Assembly: GCA_037157565.1 (NCBI GenBank)
Contig: JAZHRO010000022.1
Span: 7,130,001-7,194,000 of the forward strand
Reading direction: 5' to 3'
Origin: Thalassia testudinum
Taxonomy: Eukaryota; Streptophyta; Magnoliopsida; Alismatales; Hydrocharitaceae
Length of the DNA stretch: 64,000 bases
The notes under the pieces: model-generated
What the model was told of the DNA's origin: nothing
Databases searched by the model: none
The model's input: only the letters and a program-made list of their open reading frames with translations
Program-made: the position numbers and the translations under genes
Part shown: piece by piece, positions 24,789 to 36,429 of the stretch
How positions within the stretch are numbered: the stretch's first letter is position 1
How the letters are laid out: each line of letters starts with the position of its first letter

Positions 24789-24805
24789 CCCCGGCAACGG
24801 TGCCA
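24789..24805 (-). other. Primer-binding site of Y (tRNA-Asp)
   Basis: The minus strand reads TGGCACCGTTGCCGGGG, which matches the complement of the plant tRNA-Asp(GUC) 3' end at 16 of 17 bases. It lies three bases inside the 5' LTR. Confidence 0.9.
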
Positions 24806-24808
24806 AAA

Positions 24809-27446
24809 TGTTCGTCGCTCTGAAATGGGTTTTAAAATAGTCGCGTTGTAGTATAACTTGAATCAGTGCGAAAACATATAATATTTATTACTTGAGAGAA
24901 ATCTGAAGTCGAACACAAGAAGCAAGTGGCAATTTAATACTCAAGATCATAATCAAAGATGTAGGAATTTGCAATCAATAAAGATAGATAAATGAAATCC
25001 AATGTCAATAATGTAAAAAGAAGAGAGGGTAAAATGGTGATTTGAATCACCAAATTACCCCACAATGTTAAGCTTAGCAAGCTACTCAAAGTAACAGATC
25101 AGAAAAGCCAAGCACAACTCAATTTAACCAACAGAACTAAGGTATCAGATATCAGACGACAGAATAGGCTTAGACACCTTAACAGAGGCAAAGGCCTCTT
25201 CTTCTTTCTTCTTCAAGCCTCAGGGAGAGGCTTCTCTCTTTTTCTTTTCCTCTTCCCTTAACTTCTTCTTTGCTTCAAAGAAGGTGCAACACAAGACTTA
25301 CACTCCAACAAAGGCAAAGGCCTCTCTCAAATCTCACAAGAGTCAAGAGGAGGGTGGCAAAGCAAAACCTCCTCCCTCTCCTCTCTTTTTCTCTTCTTCC
25401 TCTATCAGAACCACCAAACCAGACCAGACCCAGGTATTTGGGTAATCGGATCAAGCCCAGACCCGCGAGGCATGAGCGCGGGGAGGGTGTGCGTGGGCAC
25501 GTGCATGTAGGGACCTCACCCCATGCTTAATGAGGCAAATAGGCTGTAGCACAAAATCAATTTAAGTCTGCGTGCCGCTTCGTCAGCTACTGAGGTGGGA
25601 CTAAAGTCCCACCCTTTCTTCGCTTGCGCTGCTGTAGTGATGATGCCTCAATTTGGCACAACTGTAGAGGACGATGCCTTCAATTGGCACCCTAGGATCC
25701 TTCCTGGAGGTGTTTCACACGACCTGGGTATAGCACCTGGAGTTGCGAACTCAAGAACATGATGAAAGCTCGCTTGAAGCAGCTGTGGCAATGGCGACGA
25801 AGGTCCTAAACCTGAAATCCAAATAATGGTCTTTCGACCCAGTTAGATAAGTTCAGTAGCATCGCCGAACAATGACAAATGTGATGGTGGCTGTGTGGTG
25901 GTATTTAGTGGGGTGAGGAGGTCATACGACCTCAAAACGAGGGTGCGATGAGCGTGGAGTTTGGTGGAGTCGTAGAGTGGCGAATTAGGTGAATTGGTAG
26001 AGGGATTTTATTGATTGGAGCACGACGGAGCTGATGAAGGTGATAGCGGCGAGTTTCGAGCAGTGTGGCAATGTGTAGGTGTCACTGGAGCTTCGCTAAA
26101 GCAGAAGAAGGTGATAGGGTTGAGGGAGACGTGGTGGTCATGCGTGTGTCGTAAGTGTGGGAGAGCGAAATAGAATGAGTGAGAGACAGCAAGAGAGGGA
26201 CTTAGCAAGGTGGGAGAGAGGCAGAGGCAGCCAGTTTTGATCGACCGACACTAGAGAAGGAGGTAGAGGCAGCGAGGCGGCAACGATGAATCAGATGGAG
26301 GAATGCCCTCCCTTTGGCTGGGGAGGGTCACAAGGAAGAAAGGAATCTAGTCGACCGACCAATTTAGTCGTTGGATGGCCAAATGAGAGAGAGGTAGAGG
26401 GTCGCCATAACTGCGGTTGTTGGCTGGAGAAGACGAGGGATTGGGTTTTAAGGCCTTAAACCTAGCTAAAATGCTTGGCCGTGCGAGAGGGGTTCTTTTA
26501 TAGGCCATAGGAAGTCCTTCCAAGCTTAAAAAAAAGCTTCCAAGCTCGTAAGGTTTTTGCGAAATAGGATACCCGAACATTTGAAAAGTTCGCATGACCT
26601 TTTGGGAAAGAATTGGAGCCCAAGGAATGGCTCAAATGGAATGTAACTTCCCAAGGAATCTTCGGTTCAAATTTGGGAGAGATTGATTGAGAATCAAGTG
26701 AGAAATCCTTGCTCGAAACTCAACGGTGAAAGTTTAACCTTCCAAAAGTGGCGTAGGGACCTATTTGTGAAAATGATGACAAAGTTCGGGGCCTTTTGTA
26801 GGGATTTTGAAAGTTAAGGGCATATGTGTGATATACAAGAATTAGATGACCAAATTGCAAACTAGGTCAAGACAGTCCTAGATTAGGCCTAAATTTTGAA
26901 AAAAAAACCTAAATTAGACCTAAGGAATCCAATGGTGAAGTTGGATTTTGGTTTTGACCAAGTTTGACTGGGTAATTTATGCAAAAACGTAAATTAGGGA
27001 AATTATCAATCTAAGACTCTATTTTGGGTCAAGATGGGTTCTGATAGTCAAATTGAAGGTACCAAACCCTAGAGAATATTTTTCTATGAATTTTAGAGGG
27101 TTTGGGTGAATTTTATCCTGACCAGAACCTCAGTTAATTAAGCAGGTCTGTTTTTAGGGTTTCAGAAGTCATTTAATTCTCAAAACACGCGAAAACCCTT
27201 TTCTGTCTGCATTAACTCACTTGTTGGATATTTAAGACCATTTGACCCTTAATTACCCCCTGGGAAAATCCGTGGCTGTACTGCATTCAAGATATGATGG
27301 TAAAATTATAATTTTAACCCTATTTTCTTATCTCTCTCAAAATTATTATGCAGTGAATTATGGCCTTCTGTCAGTTATGTAGGAGCATTTATTCCTTGAT
27401 AATGACTAAATTGAGTTAGTTATGGCTCATGATGGTGTTCCTATCA
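24809..27446 (-). repeat. Y 5' LTR
   Basis: 2638 bp, opening TGATAGGAACACCATCATGA and closing GACGAACA next to the primer site. The TATA box CTATAAAAG is at 26496-26504 (minus). The U5 box near 24911-24935 reads TTCTTGTGTTCGACTTCAG in sense. This is the most complete Y LTR here and the reference for the other copies (1-343, 9332-11946, 47952-50606, 59969-63989). Confidence 0.9.
26496..26504 (-). promoter_or_regulatory. TATA box in the Y 5' LTR
   Basis: CTATAAAAG on the minus strand, about 1 kb into the LTR in sense direction, where a U3 promoter is expected. Equivalent boxes occur in other Y LTRs (TATAAAAGG at 60763-60771; TATAAATA near 49680). Confidence 0.6.
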
Positions 27447-28650
27447 TCGAACACGTAAAATTAATACTTGTGACACTTGACACGCTAAGGTGAATGGTTT
27501 TATTGTCTGAAGAATATGGCGGTTCGAATTTAACCTTAAGAAATCCTATTTAACATCTTTTTTGAAACCAATGCCATTCTTAAAAACATCGAACCAATCA
27601 CACTTAAACAAAACCACTCTACGATCATATCTAAAGCTCATCTCCACAATTTCAGTGATTTATCCATAGTAGCCATCATAACCAGTCATCATATTGCAAC
27701 TGACAATGACTCCAGCATGCTGCATTGTCTTCTCATCATCAATTGATCTTATCCTAAATATGAAGCCATTTATTATAAATCCTAAGTGATAATGTCTGTA
27801 ACTCAGCGGGATCTCAACAATAACATCAAAATCTTCAACCCACCTAGGGTCATTATGCTGTCAAATCACATGGATTCCCGGCATGCAAACGACTGGGACC
27901 CTAGATTTGACACCTAGGGTCGATGTGCTGTCAATCGCCAACAAAGGAAAAATGTCTACAATCAAATTTTTTCCACTCTTCAGAATCTCCTAGATGACGA
28001 ATACGGTCATCTTATGACTTGTTGTTTGCATGCCATGACATCCACATTACTGTTTTACTCGACATAAATAGTCGTTGCAGCCTTGGAATCAACGAAAAGT
28101 ATCAAAGAACCTTTCTTCCTTGTTTCTTATCTCCTCTATATCTTTCCTCACCATAGTCCGGGCAAGAACTCAACCCTGAATACTCTTTTCTGTATAAAGC
28201 ACAATCATGCAGACATGCATAAATATTCTCACAATTTAAACCCAACCCTCGAATTTGCTTCTTCGCTTCATACCATGACTTAGGAAAATCACCGAGTGTA
28301 TTCAACAACTCTTGAATGAAATCAAGTACCTCTGACATTAATTTTGTCATTGCTTTATTCATAACTTTTATCTGAAAAAACTTTAATAGGAACGATAACC
28401 GAGTCATGGAACTAATTCCAGGTGCAATTGGTTCTTTTGCAGCCTTCATTGCTTCATGAAATTGAGTACAACCTCTCAATGTTTCTTCCTCGTTTCCAAT
28501 CTCAACATCACCTACTCTCATCTCATTAAGCATCTCATCAATTTGATTCCCTTCGATATCAACATTGGATCCATCAACTTCCATTGCATTTCCTGTGACC
28601 TCCTCAGTTGGTTCCTTTCCATGTGTTGTCCACTTTGTGTAATGCTCCAC
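27447..28650 (-). pseudogene. TNP2 transposase of CACTA-2, middle and C-terminal part
   Basis: The minus strand continues the gene that starts at 59847. The first residues here (HYTKWTTHGKE at 28645-28610) complete the transposase-associated domain interrupted by X. 28650-28102 is an uninterrupted 182-residue stretch with an acidic linker and the segment LGDFPKSWYEAKKQIRGLGLNCENIYAC typical of TNP2. Then WHANNKS and SEEWKKFD (28050-27965) mark the start of Transposase_21, after which the catalytic middle is missing. 27880-27560 carries a DUF4216 domain (EIVEMSFRYDRRVVLFKCDWFD). Stops include one after WHANNKS. The gene is non-functional because of decay, internal deletion and the X insertion. 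Confidence 0.85.
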
Positions 28651-29977
28651 TAATGAGTCGATTATCGCTTAACAAGATGATAATGATTTGTCATTTATAT
28701 TTTTAAGTGTTGGAAAATCGACTAATCAAAGTATTAAATTAAAATTAACCACTCAATAAGGAGCGGGTCGTGTCCACAGGGAGGAACGTGCCCATTAAAA
28801 CTTGGAAGGTTCGAAAACTAATGTTCACAAATGAAATCATAGAAAGTCGATGCCAAAGCCCCTCTCAAATGAGGCACATAGAGCTCACATATGCTAATAA
28901 AGTAATTAAGGAAAGGAGGGAGGTTATCTTCACAAAATGGCCAACATTATAATATTCATTAAATGAGAAAAATAAGTTTGGCAATGGCATGGAATGGTAA
29001 ACAGAAATACAACCCAAAACAAGGGATTTCTTCCCCGTAACCATGCACAAGGAGGAAGGAATGGCCGGAGTGTGAAGCTCGGAGGAGGATCTCTAGACCA
29101 AGGGCTCCACAATGGCAGTCGCGGTGAAGTGCGGGGTGGCCCAAGTTGGTCGGATGGAGCTACAGTGGAGGTGGGCTCTGGCGGTGGAGCTTCTCTTCAC
29201 TACTGGCTGCTACATGTGGAGGCTTACACGCAATGAGGGTGGCGTGCAGGCACGGTTTAGGCCACATGTGGGAGCTTGACAAGGGGAGACGTGTACCGCT
29301 GGACGGTGTGCGCGGGTGTGTTGCTAGCTGCACATGGGACGCAATGGCGCACTGCTGGCTGCTACACGCGGAGGTGCAACGCGAGGGGGGTGGTGCGCGC
29401 GAGGAGGTTTCAACGGCCATTGACCGCTTGGAGTGAAGCTAGGGTGGTGAAGGTGGTGCTGCAGGTGGTTGTTGGAGGTTGGTGATGTTGGGTCATTTTG
29501 GTTGTAGAGGAAAAAGAAGAATAAGAAATGAAGAGGAAGAAGTGAAGATGGTGGTGGTGCATTGAGGTGTAGTCATGGGCGAGAGGTGTAGTGGTGACAC
29601 TGCTATGTGTGCAGTAGGCACACGATGCGTGCGTGTGGTTGCACGATGAGGCGGCGAGGGGTCGAGGTGCTACGTGCAAGGTGGAGAAGAAGCAGGTTGG
29701 GTCTTCAGACGTCCAAAAATCTTCCCGGATGTTTTAATTGCATGTGGGTGGCTACTGGTGCGTGGCTGCTGTGGTGGTAATGTTGGTGGTGCACGCTGTT
29801 GTTGCAATGTGGAGGGATGTGCATGCTAAGGTGCTCACGATAAGATGGAGCCATGATGGCTCATGCATAGTGTTGGCGCAAGTCCACCAGTTTGGCGCAG
29901 TGAGCTATCGTCTCGTCGGCCCACAGTGTGGTGGAACTTGTCCATGTAGACCGATGGTGGGAGTGGAGCACGGTGAA
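28651..29977 (-). repeat. X 3' LTR, first segment (before Z)
   Basis: It aligns with 58140-59190 of the 5' LTR (for example GAGCGGGTCGTGTCCACAGG at 28761 and 58250). About 275 bp between 28800 and 29080 have no counterpart in the 5' LTR, which must have lost them. Z entered at GTGAT. The remainder of this LTR is 41543-41985. Confidence 0.88.
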
Positions 29978-31449
29978 TGATCCGCGTGGAATGTGGTTGT
30001 TTAATTATGCCATTGTAGTATGCGTTCACGACATCAGTTTTAATTTAGGAAATGGAGTTGGTGAGTCCAAGTGTCGAACACAAGGAGGCATAAAATCGGG
30101 TTATTTTGTCGCTTTAGTTGTCACAGGAATGGGTGGTTTGCTTGGTTGCGAGAAAATGCGAGAGAGAGAGAAAGAGAAGGGTTAGAGATTGTGTTTAAAA
30201 CATGCCAAGCATTAAGAGCATGTGAGCTACAATATATGAAACTTTCATCAATATATAACATGCAATTAAAGTGTGTTTACAACTACAACAATAGATGAAA
30301 GCTTAAACAAGTACAATGTAAACTAAAGTAAAGAGAGGGTATGGGAAGGAGTCAAGGCGGCCACGACGGTGGAGGGAGGCTCCGTTGGCAGCTTGACAAC
30401 TCTGAGGCAGGTATGGAGTATTTGGTAGAGCTAGGAGAAGGCTAGGGTAGCTTGGATGGTGTGTGTATTGAATGCCTTTGAATGGGGTGGCTAAGGAGCT
30501 TTATATAGAGAAGAGGGGTTTCCAAACTAAGTAATGGCTTTAGCGACATCCGGGACGTCAGTAAACCCATTCCATAAGCATCGATGAAACCCTCCACCCG
30601 TCGATCCTTAAGCGTGTGGGTGCTTTCTCCCTTCAATCCTCGCCCGCGTGTCCTCAGCCATTGGATCCAAGGCACAGATCGCCATCAGACGGCTGAAGAC
30701 ACGCCACATCATCCTTCCCTCCCATGGTTGGGTGTGCCTTTATGCGCCTTCGTGTGATGGACGAGCGTCAACCATTCAAGCGCACCTCAACGACAACGAT
30801 TAGGTGTGACTAGGCGCTTGGATTGCGCTCATTCCCACCCGGGCGCATCCGTGCGCCCTCGTTGCACTGCGTGGCCTTCATCCCCGCCGTACGTGCATGC
30901 ATCAATGGCTGAATTTTGATCGTGCACATGGATGCGGGCGAGTGCGTTTCAAACACGTGCCCCTGGTGAGCATGGAGAAGCGCTGACCGCTGCAGCACGT
31001 GTGCGATATGGTTGCGCTCTTCGCCAATCCTCAACTGTCCAATGGGAGATCGGACATCCGTGGTTGCTCTTGTGTGATGAAGCGGGGGCTTGGTGCTGGA
31101 AAGGGTGGCTGATGGCCGTTACGTTGCCCCTTTTTGGTCGTTGATAATCAAATCAACGGCCAAAACTTCTTGGGCTGGTCGAGGGAGCTCCGAATGTCGG
31201 ATTTAAGTGATTTCCAGTCCATTGGACTCCATTCGTCGATTTGAATCCATCCGTGCGGTCTGATTGCTCATCTGAGGCCTGTTCCAGCATGCACTTGTAC
31301 ATATGGCCATTAAACATTGATTTATAAGCAATCTTAATTTGCAATGCATGCAGTGCTCCCATGCCCACCATGGTATGTTATTAGTGCACATATATCCCCA
31401 AAACTAACCTTTGTTGATGGAATTATCATCATTGAATGCAGAGTTATCA
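29978..31449 (-). repeat. Z 3' LTR
   Basis: Opens TGATAACTCTGCATTCAATG and closes GCGGATCA on the minus strand. The TATA box TATATAAA is at 30500-30507 (minus). The matching 5' LTR is 40065-41537. Confidence 0.9.
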
Positions 31450-31486
31450 TACCCCTATGCCCATCCCTTGCTAGTCCCTAGCAAGG
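31450..31486 (-). other. Polypurine tract and upstream hairpin of Z
   Basis: The purine tract reads GATGGGCATAGGGGTA (31465-31450, minus), directly before the 3' LTR. Immediately upstream is a perfect 9-bp stem with a 3-base loop, CCTTGCTAG GGA CTAGCAAGG (31486-31466). W has the same structure with different outer pairs. Confidence 0.85.
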
Positions 31487-32029
31487 TTTATCCTAGCTGT
31501 CATTTTCAGATGAAACTAGGAATTGATTACTTAGACATATGTTGCCCATCAACGGGAGGAAATATACTAAGAGCCTAATCCACAAAGACTAAACAGCACC
31601 CATGTGTCTTCTAAAGTGCAAACCACCCAAGTCCTCGCTTTAAAGCATATATACAGTGACATATATTTTTTTTTTCTTTTTCATCTTTTCTCATTTTTTT
31701 GGATTTTTTGAGTTAAGAGTGTGTAGGTAACTTTTTACGGCTACCCAACCCATACATAACTCAAAAAAGACTCTAAGTGCTAAGCATCTTGGTGCGAAGA
31801 TTGTGATAGACTCACTCAACGGTAATTATAACAGGCTTCAAGTTTTTGCGCCTCTAAGTGACCAGAAAAGAGAATGCTTTCCTAAAGGTGTATCTGTCCG
31901 ATTGGTAGCTTTCTCCCTACTTTTATTTTGAGTGGCGTCAACGCAAGGGTGTTTCCAGTGTATATCTCCCCAGATTGCTCTACTTCCCCACTTTTTCCTT
32001 AAGTGTTTTGGGCTTTTTCATGCATTTAG

Positions 32030-32295
32030 TGAGCTGGGTTCTGGACAACCAGCCAATGGGCTGTTACCCACTACCACTTGCCAGCCATACTTGTGCGGTG
32101 AATTGTAGCTTATTTATTTTTTTCTTTTTCTTCTTTTTCTATAAATATTTTTTTCTTTCTATTTTGTTATTTTAGTAGGTGGCTTCCCTAATCTAAGATT
32201 TACCTAGAGGTAATAAAAGAGAATGGTCTTGTAGCTGGGCTCTAGACAACTGGCCAATGGGTTGTTACCCATGACAACTTGTCAGCCATACCACC
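32030..32295 (-). repeat. Duplicated 3' UTR motif of Z
   Basis: Two copies (32030-32095 and 32232-32295) of a 60-base motif containing GGCCAATGGGCTGTTACCC and CTTGCCAGCCATA. W carries the same motif twice in its 3' UTR (53345-53403, 53566-53623, sense strand). It is not coding. Confidence 0.8.
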
Positions 32296-32564
32296 CTAGA
32301 AGGTTCATTAGCTACCTAATTTCTGTTAAAATCTCCAAGGAGTGAGTCAGTGCAAAAATGTGTGCAGATGCTTAGACTAAAAGTCCCTCTGAGTCAAAGG
32401 GTAGGTTGATAAGTCGTATACTCATCACCTTTCTTTATTGATCAAATTAATGTAAATTAAGGTTGCAAGGATTCGGGGCTAAATCCACATTTTAGTGGAC
32501 ACCAGGGCTGATTAAGCCTGAAGGTCTAAAAAGTCTAGGTGTTTCAAGTTCTTCGTATTATTTC

Positions 32565-33060
32565 TTTTTTTTTTAAACAAAAAGGAAAGCTATCGTCTTA
32601 CGATAGCAATCTGGAGAGGTATATTATATAAACAAGTAAGAGGAATTACAAAATAGATCCCCACGTATGTATAAGGGACCAGCACTCTTACAATTTTTTC
32701 ACAACACACCGGACTCTCTTGAAAAAGCCTCGCATTTCTCACCTTCCACACACACTAGAGAGTGACAGCCATATGCACATGTGGCTTCTCTCTCACACCA
32801 AACCCATGCCAGATGGAAACCCATGTTGGTAGTGGCTCTTGGTAGGTCCTCCTCCATACAGCATCAGTGACCAGGCAAGAGGAGAAGATGTGGTTCACAT
32901 TGTCAGTGTGCAGCACACATTAGTAACATTCATGACGAGTAGTTCCCATCCTTCTGTGCCGCAGATCACCTGTAATCAAACCATCTCTCCTACAAAGCCT
33001 AAGTTTTCCTTCCTATGCCTAAGTTGACAAGCTCCTAATGCCTAAGTTGACAAGCATTAG
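32565..33060 (-). mobile_element. 5'-truncated LINE fragment with 17-bp target duplication
   Basis: The insert is flanked by GTTCTTCGTATTATTTC at 32548-32564 and 33061-33077. It ends (minus strand) in an A-run at 32574-32565. Just upstream the minus strand encodes the C-terminal zinc domain of a LINE reverse transcriptase (zf-RVT): ECY, stop, CVLHTDNVNHIFSSCLVTDAVWRR near 32950-32870. The stop is TAA where CAA fits. Only about 430 bp of LINE remain. The 33000-33060 part looks like filler copied from neighbouring Z sequence. Confidence 0.88.
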
Positions 33061-33180
33061 GTTCTTCGTATTATTTCCCACAGTTGATAAGCTCTTAATG
33101 CCTAAGTTTTCCTTTAGTTTTATTATTATTATTATATATATAATTCAGGCTAATAATATAAACTCAGAGAATGCAAATTA

Positions 33181-33220
33181 CCACCCACCCATGCTTAAGT
33201 TGGACAATGTCCTCATTAGC
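33181..33220 (-). promoter_or_regulatory. Internal purine-tract motif of Z
   Basis: In sense it reads AATGAGGACATTGTCCAAC followed by TTAAGCATGGGTGGGTGG, after the integrase and before the 3' UTR. It is equivalent to 52911-52946 in W, 20291-20327 in Y and 44807-44843 in X. Confidence 0.7.
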
Positions 33221-33414
33221 AAATAAATGCATGCATGGAGGTACAAAAAGAAATCACCTGAGTGTCACAGTTTACCTGATCAGTTTGAATCTTCTGGGTT
33301 GCCTCCCAGGAAGTACTGAGTTTATTGCCTCCAGCTGGGCAAAGCTCCGTGTCAACCCTCAATGAGGGTGACTACTTCCTTTGGGGGAACCTGGGCAAGA
33401 TAATGTTTTAATCT

Positions 33415-34549
33415 CTATCTGTTTACCGTGAAGGTTTGCCCAGTGTTAGGATTTGCAATTTCAACTGCCCTATTGGGATAAGGTTTGACCACCTGATATG
33501 GTCCTGTCCATTTTGATCTCAACTTCCCAGGAAAAAGTTTAAGTCTTGCATCAAAAAGCCAGACTTGCTGATTGGGCTCAAAGGTTTTCCTATGAATGTG
33601 TCTGTTGTGGATGGCTTTCATCTTTTCTTTATAAAGTCGACTGTTCTCATAGGCATCCTGACGAATTTCCTCGAGCTCAGAGAGTTGGAGCGTCCTTTGA
33701 GCTTCGACCAACGGGAATGCATATTGCACTGGTTAACAGCCTAGTATGCTCGGTGTTCCAACTCAACCAGAAGGTGGCAAGCTTTACCAAAGACCAATCG
33801 ATAAGGTGACATGCCTATTGGGGTCTTAAAAGCAGTCCTGTATGCCCAAAGGGCATCATCCAATCGTGTGGACCAGTCCTTCCGATCAGGTCTCACGGTC
33901 TTTTGCAGAATATTCTTGATCTGTCTATTAGAGACCTCAGTTTTCCTATTTGTTTGCGGGTGATACGGGGTGGTAATGCAGTGAGTAACCTGCTATTTTC
34001 TAAGTAGGGCACGGAATTGGGCATGAATAAAGCGGCTCCCACCATCACTGATCATGGCCTTCGGTATCCCAAATTGAGAGAAGATGTTCTGCTTAAAAAG
34101 TCTATGACAGCCTTATGGTCACATCTTCGGGTGGCTACAGCTTCGATCCACATTGAGACATGGTCTACTGAGACTAATATGTACTCGTAGCCATTGGATG
34201 GTGGGAAGGGTCCCATAAAATCGATGCCCTAAACGTCAAAAATTTCGAAAATCAGAATGGGCTGGAGGGGCATCATATCCTTTCTAGTCATAGTCCCTAA
34301 TGTCTGGCATCAAGAGCAAGTCTTGGCGAAACTGTGTGCGTCCTTGAATCAGGATGGCTAGTAAAATCTAGACTGCAAAACTTTTACAGCAGTTTGCTTC
34401 CGAGAGAAGTGACCACCACAGGCTTGGTCGTGACAAAAGGACAGCACACTTTTGACTTCCTCTTCAGGAATACACCTCCTAATGATCTTGTTAGCACAGA
34501 GTCTAAACAGCATAGGATCATTCCAGAAATAGTGCTTGGCTTCAGCCAA
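33415..34549 (-). pseudogene. Integrase region of Z
   Basis: Sense order: a zinc-binding domain at 34549-34358 (PEEEVKSVLSFCHDQACGGHFS), a DDE core with GIDFMGPFPPSNGYEYILVSVDH near 34230-34160, then a degraded core with several shifts, and a well preserved C-terminal domain at 33729-33415 (NRHIHRKTFEPNQQVWLFDARLKLFPGKLRSKWTGPY... in part). The enzyme joins retrotransposon cDNA to host DNA. Frames change at least twice and stops occur, so it is not functional. Confidence 0.88.
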
Positions 34550-34559
34550 GAACTTGTCC

Positions 34560-36200
34560 CGTTGCTATATGGACTAACCGTGCGAAGTTTGTCCAACCAC
34601 CAAATAGTTGACTAAGTCTGCATACCAGGGTAGCTTTCTTCCTTGCATAGCTAGAAGTTGTTCATCAGGGAAGGTGTCAGTCAAGGGTAATGAGGGTTCG
34701 ATGTGGTCCAGGTGAAGTCTGGACAGGTGATTGGCTACGACGTTCTTGGACTCAGCTTTATCACGTATTTCCAGGTCAATTCCTGCAAGAGCAGAATCCA
34801 TCTGATGAGCTTGGGTTTAGCGCCCTTTTTGGCCAACAAATGTCGGATAGCCGATGGTCGATGTAAATCGTCACATGGGATCCTAGGAGATATGATCGGA
34901 ACTTTTCTAATCCAAATACTACGGTGAGCAGTTCTTTTTTTGTGATGGTGTAATTCCGTTGAGCTTCATCCAACGTTTTGCTTGCATAGTAGATCACCAC
35001 GGGTTTCTTCTCTCTTCTTTGTCCTAAGACTGCACTGATGGCAAAAAAATCTAATGCATCGCACATTATCTCAAAGTCCTGGAACCAATCCGGGGGTTGT
35101 AAAATAGGCACAGTGGAGATTGTTTCCCTAAGTGTGTTGTAAGCCTTTATGCAATCAGGTGTAATGTGAAAAAGGGCGTCGTTGGCTAGAAGGTCAGTCA
35201 AGGGCTTAGAAAGTTTGGAAAAATCCTTAATGAACCTTCTATAGAAGCCAACATGTCCTAGGAAAGATCGAATTTGCTTGACCGAGCTAGGGGGCAGAAG
35301 TTTGGAAATTAAATCAACCTTAGCTCGATCCACTTCGATGCCCCTATGCGAGACGATGTGACCGAGGACAATCCCTTCATGAACTATGAAATGGCCCTTT
35401 TCCCGACTTAAAACCAGGTTGACCTCGATACATCACTTCAGGATCTTTTCCAAGTTGCTAAGAAAATGGTCTAATGAGTTCCCAAACATGGAGAAATCAT
35501 CCATAAAGACCTCCAGGTATTCACCCACCATTTCTAAAAAAATGGCTAGCATGCAACGCTGAAAGGTCGCGGGTGCATTGCATAACCCGAATGGCATACG
35601 ACGGAATGCGAACGTACCATACGAGCAAGTGAATGTGGTCTTCTCTTGATCTTCTGGTGTAATAGAACTTAGTTGTATCCTGAATATCCATCAAGGAAGC
35701 AAAAGTATTTTTGCCCTGCCAAGCGCTCAAGAATCTAGTCAATGAATGGCAGAGGGAAATGATCTTTCTTGGTGGCCTCATTAAGCTTCTTATAGTCGAT
35801 GCACACCCGCCATGCCGTAGCGATGCGAGTGGGAATGGATTTGCCCTGGTCATTGGTGACCACGGTGAGCCCAGCTTTCTTGGGTACCACTTGGCTCACC
35901 AAGGGGCTATCGGAAATCGGGTATCTTTTTTTTAACGACCTCTCACATATTAGGGTTCAATCTCCTTTGCATCTGATAAGAAGGTTGAGCCCCATCTTCC
36001 AAATAGATCTTGTGAGTGCAATAGGTAGGGCTAATTCCCCTTAAGTCAGAAATTGTCCACCCAATGGCTGCCTGATGTTCAAAGAGGGTTGCAGTCAACC
36101 TAAGTTCTTGATCCTTAGTTAAGTGGGCATTAATAATCACAGGGAAGGTCTGGTCAGGTCCTAGGAAGACATACTTGAGATTATTAGGTAAAGACTTTAG
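34560..36200 (-). pseudogene. Reverse transcriptase-RNase H region of Z
   Basis: 36140-35943 carries the Athila signature AIGWTISDLRGISPTYC and then QRRLNPNM. The catalytic box is FMDD at 35508-35497, within EYLEVFMDDFSMFG. 35333-34776 is an open stretch covering the thumb (IRSFLGHVGFYRRFIKDFSKL) and RNase H start (KPVVIYYASKTLDEAQRNY, then TIYIDH). 34801-34574 is the RNase H end. Reading shifts between these blocks, with several stops in 35950-35550. It copies element RNA primed by tRNA-Asp. Confidence 0.9.
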
Positions 36201-36429
36201 CTCGGGTGTAGGTGGGACAACATTTGATGGGTAGGGGAAAGGGGGAGTTGATCAACATCAATCTCCTCGAATGGAGGTTGTTGAAGGTAATCAACTCTAC
36301 ACAAGTCAACCTCCACAGGTTGGGGTGGTTCAGGGTAGTCATCAACTGGTTGAGTCAGATGGTCTATTGAAGAGCTAAGAGTGAGGCATTCTTCAACCAA
36401 AGGTTCCACGGGATCGTGCTCCTCAACCC

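Larger units (their letters stand above)
17808..27446 (-). mobile_element. Y: gag-protease-only Athila-like LTR retrotransposon, 3' LTR truncated
   Basis: Order on the minus strand: 5' LTR (27446-24809), three bases, tRNA-Asp primer site (24805-24789), leader, gag, protease, acidic domain, internal purine tract, 3' UTR with a triplicated motif, purine tract, then a 3' LTR that begins at 18959 and breaks off near 17808. RT, RNase H and integrase are absent, so it cannot have moved on its own. Because the 3' LTR has lost about 1.5 kb, no target duplication survives; TCGAA follows the 5' LTR. It separates TNPA from TNP2 of CACTA-2. Confidence 0.88.

Noticed and set aside
27447..28650. TNP2 fragment as a separate third CACTA element
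   Set aside because: Its frame joins exactly to 59634-59847 across X, and its strand and order fit the TNPA segment at 14442-17807, so one split element is simpler.
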